Shown here one piece after another: positions 21,350-32,115 of a DNA stretch of 64,000 nucleotides. Source of the DNA: Apodemus sylvaticus (lineage: Eukaryota > Chordata > Mammalia > Rodentia > Muridae); assembly GCF_947179515.1 (NCBI RefSeq), contig NC_067473.1, positions 85,280,013 through 85,344,012 of the forward strand. The letters run 5' to 3'. A model generated the notes under the pieces. The model had not been told where the DNA came from. It did not search any database and saw only the letters and a program-made list of their open reading frames with translations. Each line of letters begins with the position of its first letter. The stretch's first letter is position 1. A program made the translations under genes and the position numbers.

Positions 21350-23012
21350 GAGTAAAATCTATTCTCCATCAGTATAGTAGGGAGATGCACTTATGAATGA
21401 ATCTTGCTATGTGCCACAAAACAAATAAAAATCAAAGAAATATTTAATTACTAGTTTTGCTAAAATTGATCAAACGCAAGCATGCACTTGGCTTTTGCTT
21501 TCATGTTAGGAAATAAGAAAATGTTTCCCTTACTCAATAATTTAATGTAGAAAAAAATAATTTCAAGGAGGCTAGGAAAATGTGATTGTTATGAAAGCAC
21601 TTTCAATGTTATTTTAAGAATAATGTTAAATCAAACATATATGGATTAAAAGTATTACATTTATGAGTGATGATTTCATTTTTAATGAATTTTAATTTAT
21701 ATAAAATAATAAATGATTTGTATATTATAAAATATAACATAAATATTATAATATGACAAATATAAGCATATGATTTGAATCAGAAAAAAAGATTGCATGA
21801 ATTTGAAGAAGAGTATGGATGGGCACACAATCAGATTTTTGTAGGTGAAAGGGAAGTTTCATGATAGTGTAATTATAGTAAATCTCAAAACTAAACTGTA
21901 TTGAGTAAGTAAGTAAATAAATAAATATTAATGTCTACATCAAGTTCTTATGAAGGAAAATTTATTTATTTCCTTATTTCCAGCCCCAAGTGATTTAAGT
22001 ATTGTGATACATTTTGTCTCAAACTCCACCATCCTATTTGAAGTCCAGTTTATTAATGAATTGAATTATTTCCAGAATCTGGCAGGAGCTCTGGGTATGT
22101 AAATCTTATACAGGACAAAATTTTTTGTTCTTTTTGTTAATTACAAGATAACTGTGTCCTCTGCATTTTGTTTCATGACACACTGGAGTTTCCTAACATA
22201 TTTCAAATATAGTAATGATTGTGTTAAATTCAAGTTGAATTGCACAGCATAATTTCAATAGCAATTTAATAATGATTTCAATATCCCTAATTCAGTGACT
22301 TAGATATGATTGGATGGACAGATATTATCTCATCTCGAGTAAGAATGTCTGAAATGACTTCATCATGGTTCCCTGACTGGCATCCACATTATGGTAGGGA
22401 GGGTGAGGAAAAATAGCAGGATTTACCAAATGATGAGAAGACTTGATGAACGTAGACTTTTTTGCTGTGATTATAGTGGCATCACTTCTGACGTTTTTTC
22501 CATGTAATGCAGCAACTGGAACAAATATCAATGAAGAAATGTGGAAAGAATAGGTAAAGCTTACTCAGCAGCTTAGGATTCCTACTGAAAATATTGAAAA
22601 TGTCTATGAAAGAGGTACATTGTTTCCTTTAATTTAGACCAGTGATAACTTGAAATTAGAGCAAATGACAAAGATTCTTGTTTCCATGTCAGTAATGTAA
22701 AATTGTTACATGAAAATATGATAGAAATCCAATAGTATTTTAAACTTGTCTCCCTCTTTGTCTCACTTCACAGATGCATGCCCTAAATGGGAGCCTTGAT
22801 CTCATGAGCAGGAAAAATATATTATTCACTACTCTTGAGTCACTGAAATTAAAATCTGAGGTCAATTCAAGATTGTAAAAGCAAAATATTCACAATTTTC
22901 TCTCAGGAATTTCTCTAAACTCTACTGTTATTGAAAATCATTGCTGGCTTTATGGATGGTCAATTACATGGATTTTAATATTACAAAAGATTTTTCAATA
23001 AAGTACTCAATG

Positions 23013-23193
23013 GGGGCTGGAGAGATGGCTCAGTGGGTACGAGCACTGACTGTTCTTCCAAAGGTCATGACTTCAAATCCCAGCACCCATATGGTGGCTC
23101 ACAATCATCTGTAAAGTGATTTGATGGCCTCTTCTGGTGCATCTGAAGACAGCTACAGTGTACTTACATATAATAAATAAATCCTTTAAAAAA
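23013..23193 (+). mobile_element. B2 SINE with TSD
   Basis: Starts ggggctggagagatggctcagtggg (pol III A box) with a B-box-like ttcaaatcc, the standard B2 3' body (gaagacagctacagtgtact) and an aataaataaa/A-rich tail. It is flanked by aataaagtactcaatg (22997-23012) and aataaagtacccaatg (23194-23209), one mismatch. Copy 2 has the uninterrupted site at 61317-61332. It sits immediately after the lipocalin poly(A) signal. Confidence 0.95.
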
Positions 23194-23494
23194 AATAAAG
23201 TACCCAATGCACATCCTGCAGTGAAATTTATCAGGAGACAAGATCAAACTTACATTCATCACCCTCTTGTGAATGAGAATATCCATGAATAGCTTGTGAA
23301 CAATATAGTGTATCAAAACAACTTTAAACTGGAATTAGTATATAATAAGTTTAACAAAATAATCTTAAAATCCTATTAGTGCACTATAATTCAAACAAAA
23401 CCTTAAATTTATCTTAATATATAATAAAAGCAAAACATAAAATGACTATCTCTATAAAATAATTTTAAAAGCTATTAATTTTCTATTAATATAC

Positions 23495-23805
23495 CTTTTT
23501 TTCTTTTTTTTATTTGATATATTTTTTATTTACATTTCAAATGATTTCCCCTTTCCTAGCCCCCCGACTCCCAGAAAGTCCCGTAAGCCCCCTTTTCTCC
23601 CCCTGTCCTCCCACCCACCCCTTCCCACTTCCCCATTCTGGTTTTGCTGAATACTGCTTCACTGAGTCTTTCCAGAACAAGGGGCCACTCTTCCTTTCTT
23701 CTTGTACCTCATTTGATGTGTAGATTATGTTTTGGGTATTCCAGGTTTCTAGGTTAATATCCACTTATTAGTGAGTGTATACCATGATTCACCTTTTGAG
23801 TCTGG
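23495..23805 (-). mobile_element. L1 3' end, reverse strand, very 5'-truncated
   Basis: Poly(T), then the reverse complement of a young-type L1 3' UTR (atttcaaatgatttccccttt..) ending at the last ORF2 codons near 23800. Very similar to 8190-8480 in L1 element G. Confidence 0.9.
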
Positions 23806-24490
23806 GAAGACAAGATGCCCTGACTTCTTCATTCTATCTTCCTTTTGCTTCTGAGAGAGTGCTCCCACATTCACCCACTTACCTCACTCAAGCCATCATC
23901 CCCTTTCCATGGGACCTCAGTTTCTAAAGGAATTAGTACATCCTCTCCTGCTGAGGAGAGACAAGGCAGTCCACTCCTATATATGTGCTGGGGCATCCCA
24001 TGTATGTTATTTGGTTGGTGGTTTATTCTCTGAGAGATCTAAGGGGACTTCAATAGTTGATACTATTGTTCTTCCCATGGGGATTCAATCCTCTTCTCCT
24101 TCAGTCTTTTCCCTATCTCATCCAAAGGGGTCCTGATCTCAGTCCAGTGGTTGGTTGTAAGTATCTGCACTTGTCTCAGTCAGCTGATAGTAGAATCTCG
24201 CAGAGGACAGTCATGTTATTTCCTGTCTGCTGGCACAACTTGGGATCAGTAACAGTGTCAGAGTTTGTTGGCTATGCATGGGATGAATCCCACACTGTCA
24301 TTGGATAGCATTTACTTCAATCCCTGCTTGGTTTTTATCCCTGCATTTCCTTTAGACAGGAAACAGTTCTGGGTCTGAAATTTGAAGATGGGGTAGTAAT
24401 CTCATTCCTGAACTGGAGACCCTGTGTATCTACTTGAGATAGTCTTTTCAGGTTACATTTTTCCATTGTTGGGGTTTTCAGCTATAGGCT
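23806..24490 (-). mobile_element. Probable older L1 3' UTR, reverse strand
   Basis: Contains, reversed, a degenerate form of the old-subfamily L1 3' UTR seen at 26733-27190 and 61417-61912 (segments around 'ctgatctcagtccagtggttggttgtaag' and 'ggttggtggttt'). It is diverged and the limits are uncertain. Confidence 0.5.
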
Positions 24491-24644
24491 TTTCAGACTC
24501 TCCCCATTGATTCTGGGGAGCCTTTCACACCCCAGGTCTCAGTTACTCTCTAGAGATTCCTCTTACACCCATCCCCCAGCAGCTGCAATTTTCATTCCTC
24601 CCCCTGGCACTCTGGCATTCTCTCTGGTCATCCAGCAAAAGCAA

Positions 24645-25975
24645 TTCACAGATTTACTACAATCCCCATCATAATCCCAACATACTTCTTCATAGACATG
24701 GCAAGTGCAATTCTCAGATTCATTGGGTACAACAAAGGACACAGAATAGCAAAAGCAGTTTTTAATAACAAAAGAACTTCTAGGTAAATCAAGATCCCTG
24801 ACCTCAGGCTATACTACAGAACAAGAATAATAAAAAGAGCATGATATTGGTACAGAGACAGGTTGATTAATGGAATAGAACTGAAGACCTAGAAATAAAA
24901 CCACACACTTATGGATACCTGTTACTTTACAAAGAACCCAAAAATATACAATGGAAAAGCAGAAAGCATCTTCAATAAATGATGCTGGTGCAATTGAGAG
25001 TCTTTATATTAAAAAATGAAAATAGATACATATTTGTCACATTACACTAAGTTCAAGTCCAAATGGATCAAGGACCTCAAAATAAAACCAGATATACTAA
25101 ATCTAAGAGAAGAGAAAGTGGAACCGAGTCTCAAATGCATTGGTACAGTGGGAAATTTCAAACAGAACTCCCATGGCACAGACTCTAAGACCAAGGATTG
25201 ATAAATGGGACCTCATGAAATTGGAAAGATTCTGTAAGACAAAGGACATAGCCAACAGGACAGATCAGCAAACTAGTTGGGAAAAAAAAACTTAACTAAC
25301 GCCACATCTGACAGAGGGCTAATATCCAAAATATATAAATAACTCAAGAAGCTTTCCACCATAAAACCAAACATCCCAATCAAAAGATGGGGTATAGAAC
25401 TAAACATAGGATTCACAACAGGAATCTTGAATGGCTGAGAAGCACTTAAAGGAATGTTCAAAGTCCATACTGATCAGGGAAATGCAAATCAAAGTGACCT
25501 TCAGATTCCCCCTTATCTTTCCTAATCAGAATGGTTAACATCAAAACCTGAGATGACAACACATGTTGACAAAGATGTTGAGAAAGAAGAACACACCTCT
25601 ATTGCTGGTGGGATTGCAAATTAGTATAACCACTCTGAAAATCAATCTGAAGGTTCCTCAGATAATTGGAAAGAGGTCTATCAGAACACCAAGCTATACC
25701 ACTCTTGGGTATATACCAAAAAGATGCCCCACCATGCCACAGGGGCCCATGTTCCACTATATTTATAGTGGCATTATATGTGATAGTGATGTGGGAAACA
25801 ACACAGATGTCTCCCAACAGTAAAATGGCTACAGAAAATTTGTTTGATTTACAAAATGGAATATTATTCTGCTATTAAGAATGATGACATCCTGAGCTTT
25901 GCAGTCAAATGTATAGAACTAGAAAATATCATCCTGAGTGAGGTAACTCAAGACCCAAAAGAAAATGAATCAGCC
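24645..25975 (+). mobile_element. L1 ORF2 C-terminal fragment
   Basis: Starts at the NPHHNPNILLHRH-like degenerate thumb region, continues through the WIKDLKIKPD segment (near 25065), KWDLMKLERFCKT (near 25205) and the Cys-rich box region (near 25570-25625), and stops before the 3' UTR where R1-type sequence begins. Many frame breaks; an old copy. Confidence 0.85.
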
Positions 25976-26150
25976 TATCAGCTGGGAACAACAAGCAGCT
26001 TTAAGAGTCAGATGGAAATATTTAAATCCAACCAATGGACAGAAAGTGGTGACCCATGTTGTTGAATTAGGGAAAAGCTAGAGGAAGCTGAGGAGGAGGG
26101 TGACCCTAAAGGAAGACCAGCAGTCTCAACTAAGTCATTTCAGGTAGTCA
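25976..26150 (+). repeat. R1 fragment
   Basis: aacaagcagct.taagagtcagatg, ccaatggacagaa and gaccagcagtctcaacta match the middle of the R1 copies at 12220-12350 and 44810-44950. It directly follows the L1 fragment. A small local duplication (caactaagtcatttcaggtagt) lies at about 26128-26180. Confidence 0.65.
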
Positions 26151-26180
26151 TTTCATTTCAACTAAGTCATTTCAGGTAGT

Positions 26181-26732
26181 GCTGATAGAGCTGCCATTGT
26201 TTTTGCTCACTGACCACAAAAAAACCCTGGCTAAACTATTAAGAGTGTTCATTTCTGAACTTCAAATTGTTTCCTAGGATTTTGTACAGCAGACACAAGG
26301 AGCCAAACATCTTACCCTAACATTCCTAGCAAGCTATATCTCCACATTATAAAATTTGTGGTCACTGCTGGCAATCTACATCACCCAAATTCTTTTCAAG
26401 GGTGAGGATTGAATCACTAATACATTCCAGCAACAATGCTTAACAAACATTGGACACTATTATTGTGAATGCTAATAATATTGCTCAGTGAGTGCCTAAG
26501 CCCCCTCTGTGTTTTCACACAACAATTAGATTAGGAACGATATGAAGACTGAAAGTACAGCAGGCACTGCTATGCTCCATAACAGCAGGAAGTCCTCAGG
26601 ACACTTAGTTCCCACTCTCTGCAGCATGCCCATTGGTAGTTTGTGCTATTTGTTGTGCCAGACTTCATAATTCTAAAACAGTTTGTTTTTTCATCTCAAA
26701 TGGGCCTCTACATGGGCACAGATCATACAATA
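26181..26732. other. Unassigned sequence
   Basis: No repeat, RNA or supported open frame recognised. Confidence 0.4.
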
Positions 26733-27446
26733 TCTTTTTTATTAGATATTTTCTTTATTTACATTTCAAATGTTATTCTCTCCAAACTCCCCCTATACCA
26801 TACCCCTCTCTCTACTCACCAACTCACCCATACCTGCTTCCCTTTCCTGGCATTTCTCTACACTGGGGAATTGAGCCTTCACAAGGGCCTCTACTCTCAT
26901 TGATGCCCAACAAATCCATCCTTTGCTACATATGCAGATGTAGCCATGGGTCCCTCAATGTGTACTCTTTGCTTGGTTTACTTCCTAGGACCTCTGGGGG
27001 GTACAGGTTGGTGCATATTGTGGGGATGCAAATCCCTTCAGCTCCCTGGGTTCTTTCTCTAGCTCCTCCATTGAGGAACCTGTGCTCAGTCCATTGGTTG
27101 GCTGTGAGCATCCACTGTGAGTCAGGCACTGGCAGAGCCTCTCAGGAGACAGCAATATCAGGCTTCTGTCAGCAAGCACTTGCTGGCTTTCACAATAGAG
27201 TTTGGGTTTTGTAACTGTATATGAGAATGATCCCCAGGTAGGGCTGTTTCTAAATGACCTTTCCTTCATTCTCTGCTCTATACTTTGTCTTTGTATCTCC
27301 TCCCATGAATATTTTGATCCCCCTTCTAAGATGGACTGAAGTATCTACACTTTGGTCTTCCTTCTTCTTGAGCTTAATGTGGTCTGTGAATTGTATCTTG
27401 GGTATTCTGAGTTTCTGGGCTAATATCCATTTATCAGTGAGTGCAT
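26733..27446 (-). mobile_element. Old-type L1, reverse strand: 3' UTR to end of ORF2
   Basis: Poly(T)-like start, then the reversed 3' UTR (tttacatttcaaatgtta.., the tgatgcccaacaaatcc region, and the ctcagtccattggttggctgtgagcatcc block) through to the last ORF2 codons (ttatcagtgagtgcat) at 27446. It abuts an oppositely oriented L1 piece that covers the directly preceding part of the element. Confidence 0.8.
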
Positions 27447-27785
27447 CAATTTGACAGTTCCTGAGAAAATTGGACTTAGTACTACCTGAGGATTCAGCTA
27501 TAACACTCCTAGGCATACCCCTAGAAGATTCTCCAACATGTAATTAGATCATATGCTCCACTATGTTCAGAGCAGCCTTATTTATTATAGCCAGAAACTG
27601 GAAAGAACCTAGATGTCCTTCCACAGAGGAATTTATACAGAAAATGTGGTACATTTACATAATGGAGCACTACTCAGCAATTAAAAATGATGAATTTGTG
27701 ATATTCTTAGGCTAATGGTTGGAACTAGAAAAATATCATCCAAAGTGAGGTAACTCAATCACAAAAGAATACAGTGTCTTCTTGA
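27447..27785 (+). mobile_element. L1 ORF2 C-terminal piece, inverted 5' segment
   Basis: Forward-strand ORF2 sequence (degenerate FLRKLD.VLPEDSAI.LLGI.P.., NWKEPRCPSTEEF) ending at cacaaaagaatacag. In a normal L1 this point lies just before the place where the reverse piece at 27446 begins. The pair therefore looks like one insertion with a 5' inversion. Confidence 0.75.
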
Positions 27786-27789
27786 TGAC

Positions 27790-28310
27790 AGATTCTTATA
27801 TATATACATTTAATGTAGTTTTATTGTAAAAATATAATAAATATTTATATAGTTGTTTCATATAAAGCAAGAAATTAAATTTAGTGCCCAGTGTGGAGAT
27901 ATTTTTGGTTACCCTAAACATTTTTCCTAAAACAACTTTATCAGAATTATCCAACAAAATGCCATTCATATGATAATAAATCATATTCCCTTTGGAAGTA
28001 CCTTCTAGTGGTATCTCTTTAGTGGATGACTATTAGTCCAAGTAGATACTGGGAATCTAAACCGTTCCCTATCCTTCTCATGCAAAGAGATTGCTAAAAA
28101 GCAATCTTTCAAGTCAATTATGATTATAGGACATGATTACAGTCACACAGATGGTAAAGGAATTCCAATGAGCTGTAAAGGACTCATTGATTGAATTACC
28201 TAATTAACTTCACTCATATCAGTTAACATCGCCCATTTTCCTGATTTTTTTCACAACAAATACAGCGGAATTCCATGAACTTGTAGAGTTTTTTATATGC
28301 TGAGTCTCCT
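27790..28310 (-). pseudogene. ERV-B reverse transcriptase remnant
   Basis: Reverse-strand RT remnant of the same family as ERV-A. YYHMNGILLDNSDKVVL is read from about 27981 down to 27931; YxDD has become YHMNG-type. Upstream fingers/palm sequence reaches about 28250 with KDCFL-like DNA. Stops and shifts are present. Confidence 0.7.
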
Positions 28311-28890
28311 GCTTTTTCTTTACAAGTTGTGCAAGTGGCTACAATGTTTTGGTTTTGTTATGGGCCATTGCTCTTGCCAAGGAGGTTTGTTTGATAACCA
28401 TATTAGGGGCAATGCTGTTGATATGTCAGTAGTGGTCCATTTTATAGATTTGGGAATTAGATCACTTTATGGTCATGTCTTTAAATCATGGGCGCAGCTT
28501 TTGAACTTCTCACTTACCTGTATCAATAACTTCCTCAGGAGCTATTATCATATCACACTTCATTTCCTCATTTGCTATTTCTGAATTTCAGGTATATTAA
28601 CTGGCATAACCTATTGTTATAAGAGATGCTTTCCCAATGAATTTATGGCTATGCCATCCACATAAGGTTGGAGCTTCCCTGTTTTCCCTTTTGGTCTCAC
28701 ACACTTATCTATCAGACATGCCTTATTCCTGGTAATTTACCAATTCCTATAAACTGTGTGTAAACCTTCTGTCATGGCCAATCTGTATTCAAGATTCTGG
28801 ATATATATATATATTAATATTTGATACTGAATCTACCAAACAATTCTTGTCAACTCTATTCATTTGCTCCAATCCTTTGAGTCTCTGATC
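28311..28890 (-). pseudogene. ERV-B protease region remnant
   Basis: Reverse strand between RT and dUTPase. The SL.ELVNY.E block (near 28755-28725) and a degenerate active-site stretch near 28840-28800 (VDSVSNIN) correspond to ERV-A 16700-16830. A (TA)n run interrupts it near 28801-28816. No intact catalytic motif. Confidence 0.6.
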
Positions 28891-28891
28891 A

Positions 28892-29236
28892 TTAACAATT
28901 ATTTGCCAAAACACATTTTCGACTACTCCCAATAGCTCCTGTCCTTTCTTCTGGAGAAGCCTTGCCTTTAATATCAGGAAACAACAACAAATGAGCAATT
29001 TTATTCCCTTTATCAATTTGCATCTCCTGTCTCACATATGCCATGATTCTAATTTCTTGTTTTCTGTCCCAATCTATTATAAAGAAATGATCAATAAATC
29101 CACTGGAGGTTAATTTGCTTATTCCCAAGATTACTCCCAGTATTCCTGATGATAAAGGACCATACGTACCAGTGGTTAATTTATAATATTCAACTTTAGG
29201 GGATAGGGAAAGAGGCATGTCTGTGGCCATACCCAT
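28892..29236 (-). pseudogene. ERV-B dUTPase, partly open
   Basis: A 114-codon open stretch with recognisable dUTPase motifs: TTGTYGPLSSGILGVILG (motif 1-2 region, near 29180-29120), an IDWDRKQEIRIMAY segment (near 29070-29030) and a C-terminal IDKGNKIAHLLLFP block (near 29010-28970). The family cleaves dUTP and in betaretroviruses is fused to protease. It is not a complete gene and lacks the fused reading into intact protease. Confidence 0.8.
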
Positions 29237-30240
29237 AGCAGCACTTCCTTCTGCAGCATGTATAAGATCAAAAATATTAAATATTGATTTTCTTGTCTGG
29301 TTGGTACTTTCTGGCTGACCAAATGAAGACAGTTTAACTGTTTGCTGTTGGGTCTTGAGGTGACAAGCCTCTCTGTTGTTTGCCTAAGAAAACAGGTTAC
29401 TTCATATGTCTCTCTTGGACTAGCAATCTTTTGACAAATGGTTGCCCATTCCAAAGGGGCTCCATTAATCTGGAAATGTTTGTTGTCCATAACAGTCAGA
29501 ATATCCCTAATCTCTTCTATACCATATTCTTTAGATTCAATACACCTGATATTTTGATCTCTGAATCATATCACAGGCCTTTAAGGCCCCAATAGGACAA
29601 TTTTCAATTAAGCCGTCATCTGATCAGATCAGTCCCAGCACATAGTCCTTCACCAAAACTTTGATCTGTCATAACATTTATCCTCTTGATGTATTCTATT
29701 GTTCTGTTTTTGTTGTTTCATGCCTTTATCACAACAACCATTGCAATTGTCCTGCTTCTCGAAGAGCTGATGACAGTGCTCTCCAATCTTGGGGATAACT
29801 CTACTTTGCCTGGACCAAATACTTAATATTTCTTTAACAACTGGAGAGTACAAGACATAGAATACTATTGTTTCTTTAAAATGGTTAAGATCCACTGTTT
29901 CTATTCGATGCCAGGTTAGCTCATTCTAAGCAAGAACAGTATTGTAATCAGGCATATGCTACACAGAGACTCAAAGTTTCCTATGTGGGCCTAAGCAGAT
30001 CCTCTGGTGGTGCACCCACCTGAATACTATATGGTTTTATATGTACCATTCTATACTCTTCTCAACCCCTACTTTCACAAACATGCTCTGGAAACTTAGG
30101 ATCAAAAGCATGGAGCAGTTGAAGGAAGCAGATTACATTCCAGCCTGGTTTTCTTCCCTTTTTCATCATGCAGTACATTCCTGGTGTCAGACACCAGGAA
30201 TCAAAACTATTGCTCTCTTTCCACTTGCTCATTTTGACTG
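29237..30240 (-). pseudogene. ERV-B gag remnant
   Basis: Reverse strand. The IASPRETYEV segment (near 29435-29405) matches ERV-A near 14980. The capsid-like LNHFKETIVFYVLYSPVVKEIL (near 29890-29825) and a DMIQRSK.Q-like stretch near 29560 mark capsid sequence. It is truncated at 30240 by an L1 fragment. Frames are broken throughout. Confidence 0.65.
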
Positions 30241-30246
30241 TATTAC

Positions 30247-30712
30247 AGAGGAATAGCAATAAAAACTGCATGTTATTGATACAGAGACAGGCAGGTAAAA
30301 CAATGGAATAAAATTGAAGACACAGCAATGAATCCACACAACTGTGTCACTTGATTTTTGACAAAGAAGCTAAAACCTTCAAGTGGCAAAAAGACAGCAT
30401 TTTCAAAAGTGGTGCTGGTTAAAATGGCAGTCAACATGTAGAAGAATGCAAATCATGTACTTGTACAATGTTCAGGTCCAAGTATGTAAAAACAAGTCAT
30501 ACTGAAAGTAATAGAAGAGATAGTGGAGAAGAGCCTCGAACACATGGGCACAGGGGATGATTTCCTGAGGAGACCACCAATGGCTTGTGCTCTGAGATCA
30601 AGAATAAACACAAGGTACCTCATAAAATCACAAAACTTCTGAAGGCACTAATAAAGCAAAACAGCAACCAACAGATTGGGAAAAGATCTTTCCAAATCCT
30701 AATCCAAAAGTG
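30247..30712 (+). mobile_element. L1 ORF2 fragment
   Basis: Begins at the aaaaactgcatg.tattg.tacagagacagg site and continues through the degenerate WIKDL.IK region to the FTNP-type site near 30705, where the next L1 begins. Multiple frame breaks. Confidence 0.8.
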
Positions 30713-30929
30713 GGTGAGTCTGTCTGACCCGGCAAAGCGGACAATCCATCTGGAGGCCTCTGGCAAGAGCCTTCCAGTCACCACCTCTAGATCAGAAGCA
30801 GCCTGGGCCACGTGCCTGTCCCCAAGCAGTACAGAGGGCCATTGGTGCTTCTGGAGGCTGGCTGCTGGGAGGCATCTTGCAAGGGTGAGTCCTGTATTGA
30901 CAAGACCAACTAACACCAGTGAGATCTAG
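30713..30929 (+). repeat. L1 element C 5' UTR (short)
   Basis: GC-rich sequence (ctggaggcctctggcaagagcc, gcagcctgggccacgtgcc) directly before the ORF1 ATG. Its end, gacaagaccaactaacacc, matches the end of element A's 5' UTR at 776-793. Only one partial monomer is present. Confidence 0.7.
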
Positions 30930-32090
30930 ATGGCAAAAGGCAAACGTAGGAACGTTACTAACAGAAATCAAGGCAATATGGCAGCATCTGAACCCAATTC
31001 TCCTTTAATAGCAAGTCCTGGATACCCCAACCCACCAGAAAAGCAAGATTTGGATGCAAAATCACTGGTTGTGATGCTGCTACAAGAACACATGAAGGGC
31101 ATAAATAAATCTCTTAAAGAAATTCAGGAGAAAAATGATCAAAAGATAGAAGCCCTTACAAGGGAAACACAAAAATTACTTAAAGACATTCAGGAGAATA
31201 TGGGTCAAACGATAGTAGCCAATAAGGAGGAAATGCAAAAATCACTTTAAAAAGTACAGGAGAAATTTCATCAACAGGCAGAAGTCATGAAAGAAGAAAC
31301 ACAAAAATCTCTCAAAGAATTACAGGAAAACACAAACAAGCAAGTGAAGGAACTGAGTAAAAACATCCAGGATCTAAAAACAGAAGTAGAAACAACTAAG
31401 AAATTGCAAAGGGAGACAATGTTGGAGATAGAAAATCTTGGGAAAAAATCAGGGAACATAGATGCAAATATCAACAACAGAATACAAGAGATAGAAGAAA
31501 GAATCTCAGATGTCGAAGATACCATAGAAACCATGGACTCAATGGTCAAAGAAAATGCAAAATGCAAAAAGCTTGTAACCCAAAACATCCAGGAAATCCA
31601 GGACACATTAAGAAGGCCAAACCTAAGAATTATAGGCATAGATGAAAGTGAAGATTGACAACTTAAAGGGCCAGCAAATATCTTCAATTAAATTATGGAA
31701 GAATACTTCCCTAATCGAAAGAGAGAGATGCCCATGAATATTCAAGAAGCCTACAGAACTCCAAACAGACTGGACCAGAACATAAATACATCCCGTCACA
31801 TAATACTCAAAACCCCAAATGTACTAAACAAGGAAAGAATATTAAAGACAGTAAGAGAAAGAGGGCAAGTAACATATAAAGGAGGACCTATCAGAATCAC
31901 ACCAGATTTCTCACCAGAGAGTATGAAAGCTAGAAGATCCTGGGTAGATCTCATGCAGACTCTAAGAGAACACAAATGCCAGCCAAAACTTCTATACCCA
32001 ACAAAACTCTCAATCACCATAGATGGGGAAACCAAGATATTCCATGACAAAACCAAGTTCACCCAATATCTTACCACAAACCACTCTGTT
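30930..32090 (+). pseudogene. L1 element C ORF1, three nonsense codons, C-terminus lost
   Basis: Start MAKGKRRNVT at 30930. The reading frame stays in register to about 32085 but is broken by TAA 31248-31250, TGA 31656-31658 and TAA 31689-31691. Coiled coil, RRM (RRPNLRIIGIDESED) and C-terminal domain (RSWVDLMQTLREHKCQP) are clear. The last ORF1 codons, the inter-ORF spacer and the first ORF2 codons are replaced by short ttaatatctc repeats at about 32085-32135. Confidence 0.9.
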
Positions 32091-32115
32091 AATATCTCCA
32101 TGTTAATAAACCATC

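Larger units (their letters stand above)
19172..22799 (+). pseudogene. Lipocalin pseudogene 1 (odorant-binding/aphrodisin/probasin type)
   Basis: A six-exon small secreted lipocalin, of the family that binds hydrophobic odorants or pheromones in nasal and genital secretions. Coding exons are 19172-19231 (signal peptide MKFLLLAVVFLVSKAEE), 20540-20679, 21029-21099, 21984-22094, 22513-22614 and 22774-22799. They total 510 nt (169 codons plus stop), with AG/GT at every junction and phases that join in frame. Family features are GNFNTIYLAG in place of the lipocalin GxW, FYV at the end of exon 2, LAGALG closing exon 4, the RIPTENIENVY helix, and a C-terminal DACP. The single coding lesion seen is TAG at 22551-22553 (codon 141), TAC in copy 2. 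The exon 3 Cys that normally pairs with the C-terminal Cys reads Tyr (GKYQ). The poly(A) signal is at 22997. Specific orthology was not established. Confidence 0.8.
17722..23295 (+). repeat. Segmental duplication copy 1 (partner 55588-61404)
   Basis: The two segments share, in the same order and orientation, a repeat tail (ctctgtgactct..), a GA-rich microsatellite, six lipocalin exons with introns, a poly(A) signal and 3' flank. They are direct repeats about 38 kb apart. Inserts unique to one copy (B2 here, LTR and U2 in the partner) break the alignment cleanly. Confidence 0.9.

Noticed and set aside
21170..21355. Independent small protein gene
   Set aside because: No promoter or family match. 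It is treated only as a possible alternative lipocalin exon.
23845..24308. Small plus-strand coding frames
   Set aside because: They lie in reversed old L1 3' UTR-like sequence with no protein similarity.
28892..29236. Host dUTPase gene
   Set aside because: It lies between gag and protease remnants of ERV-B in proviral order, and the same block occurs in ERV-A.
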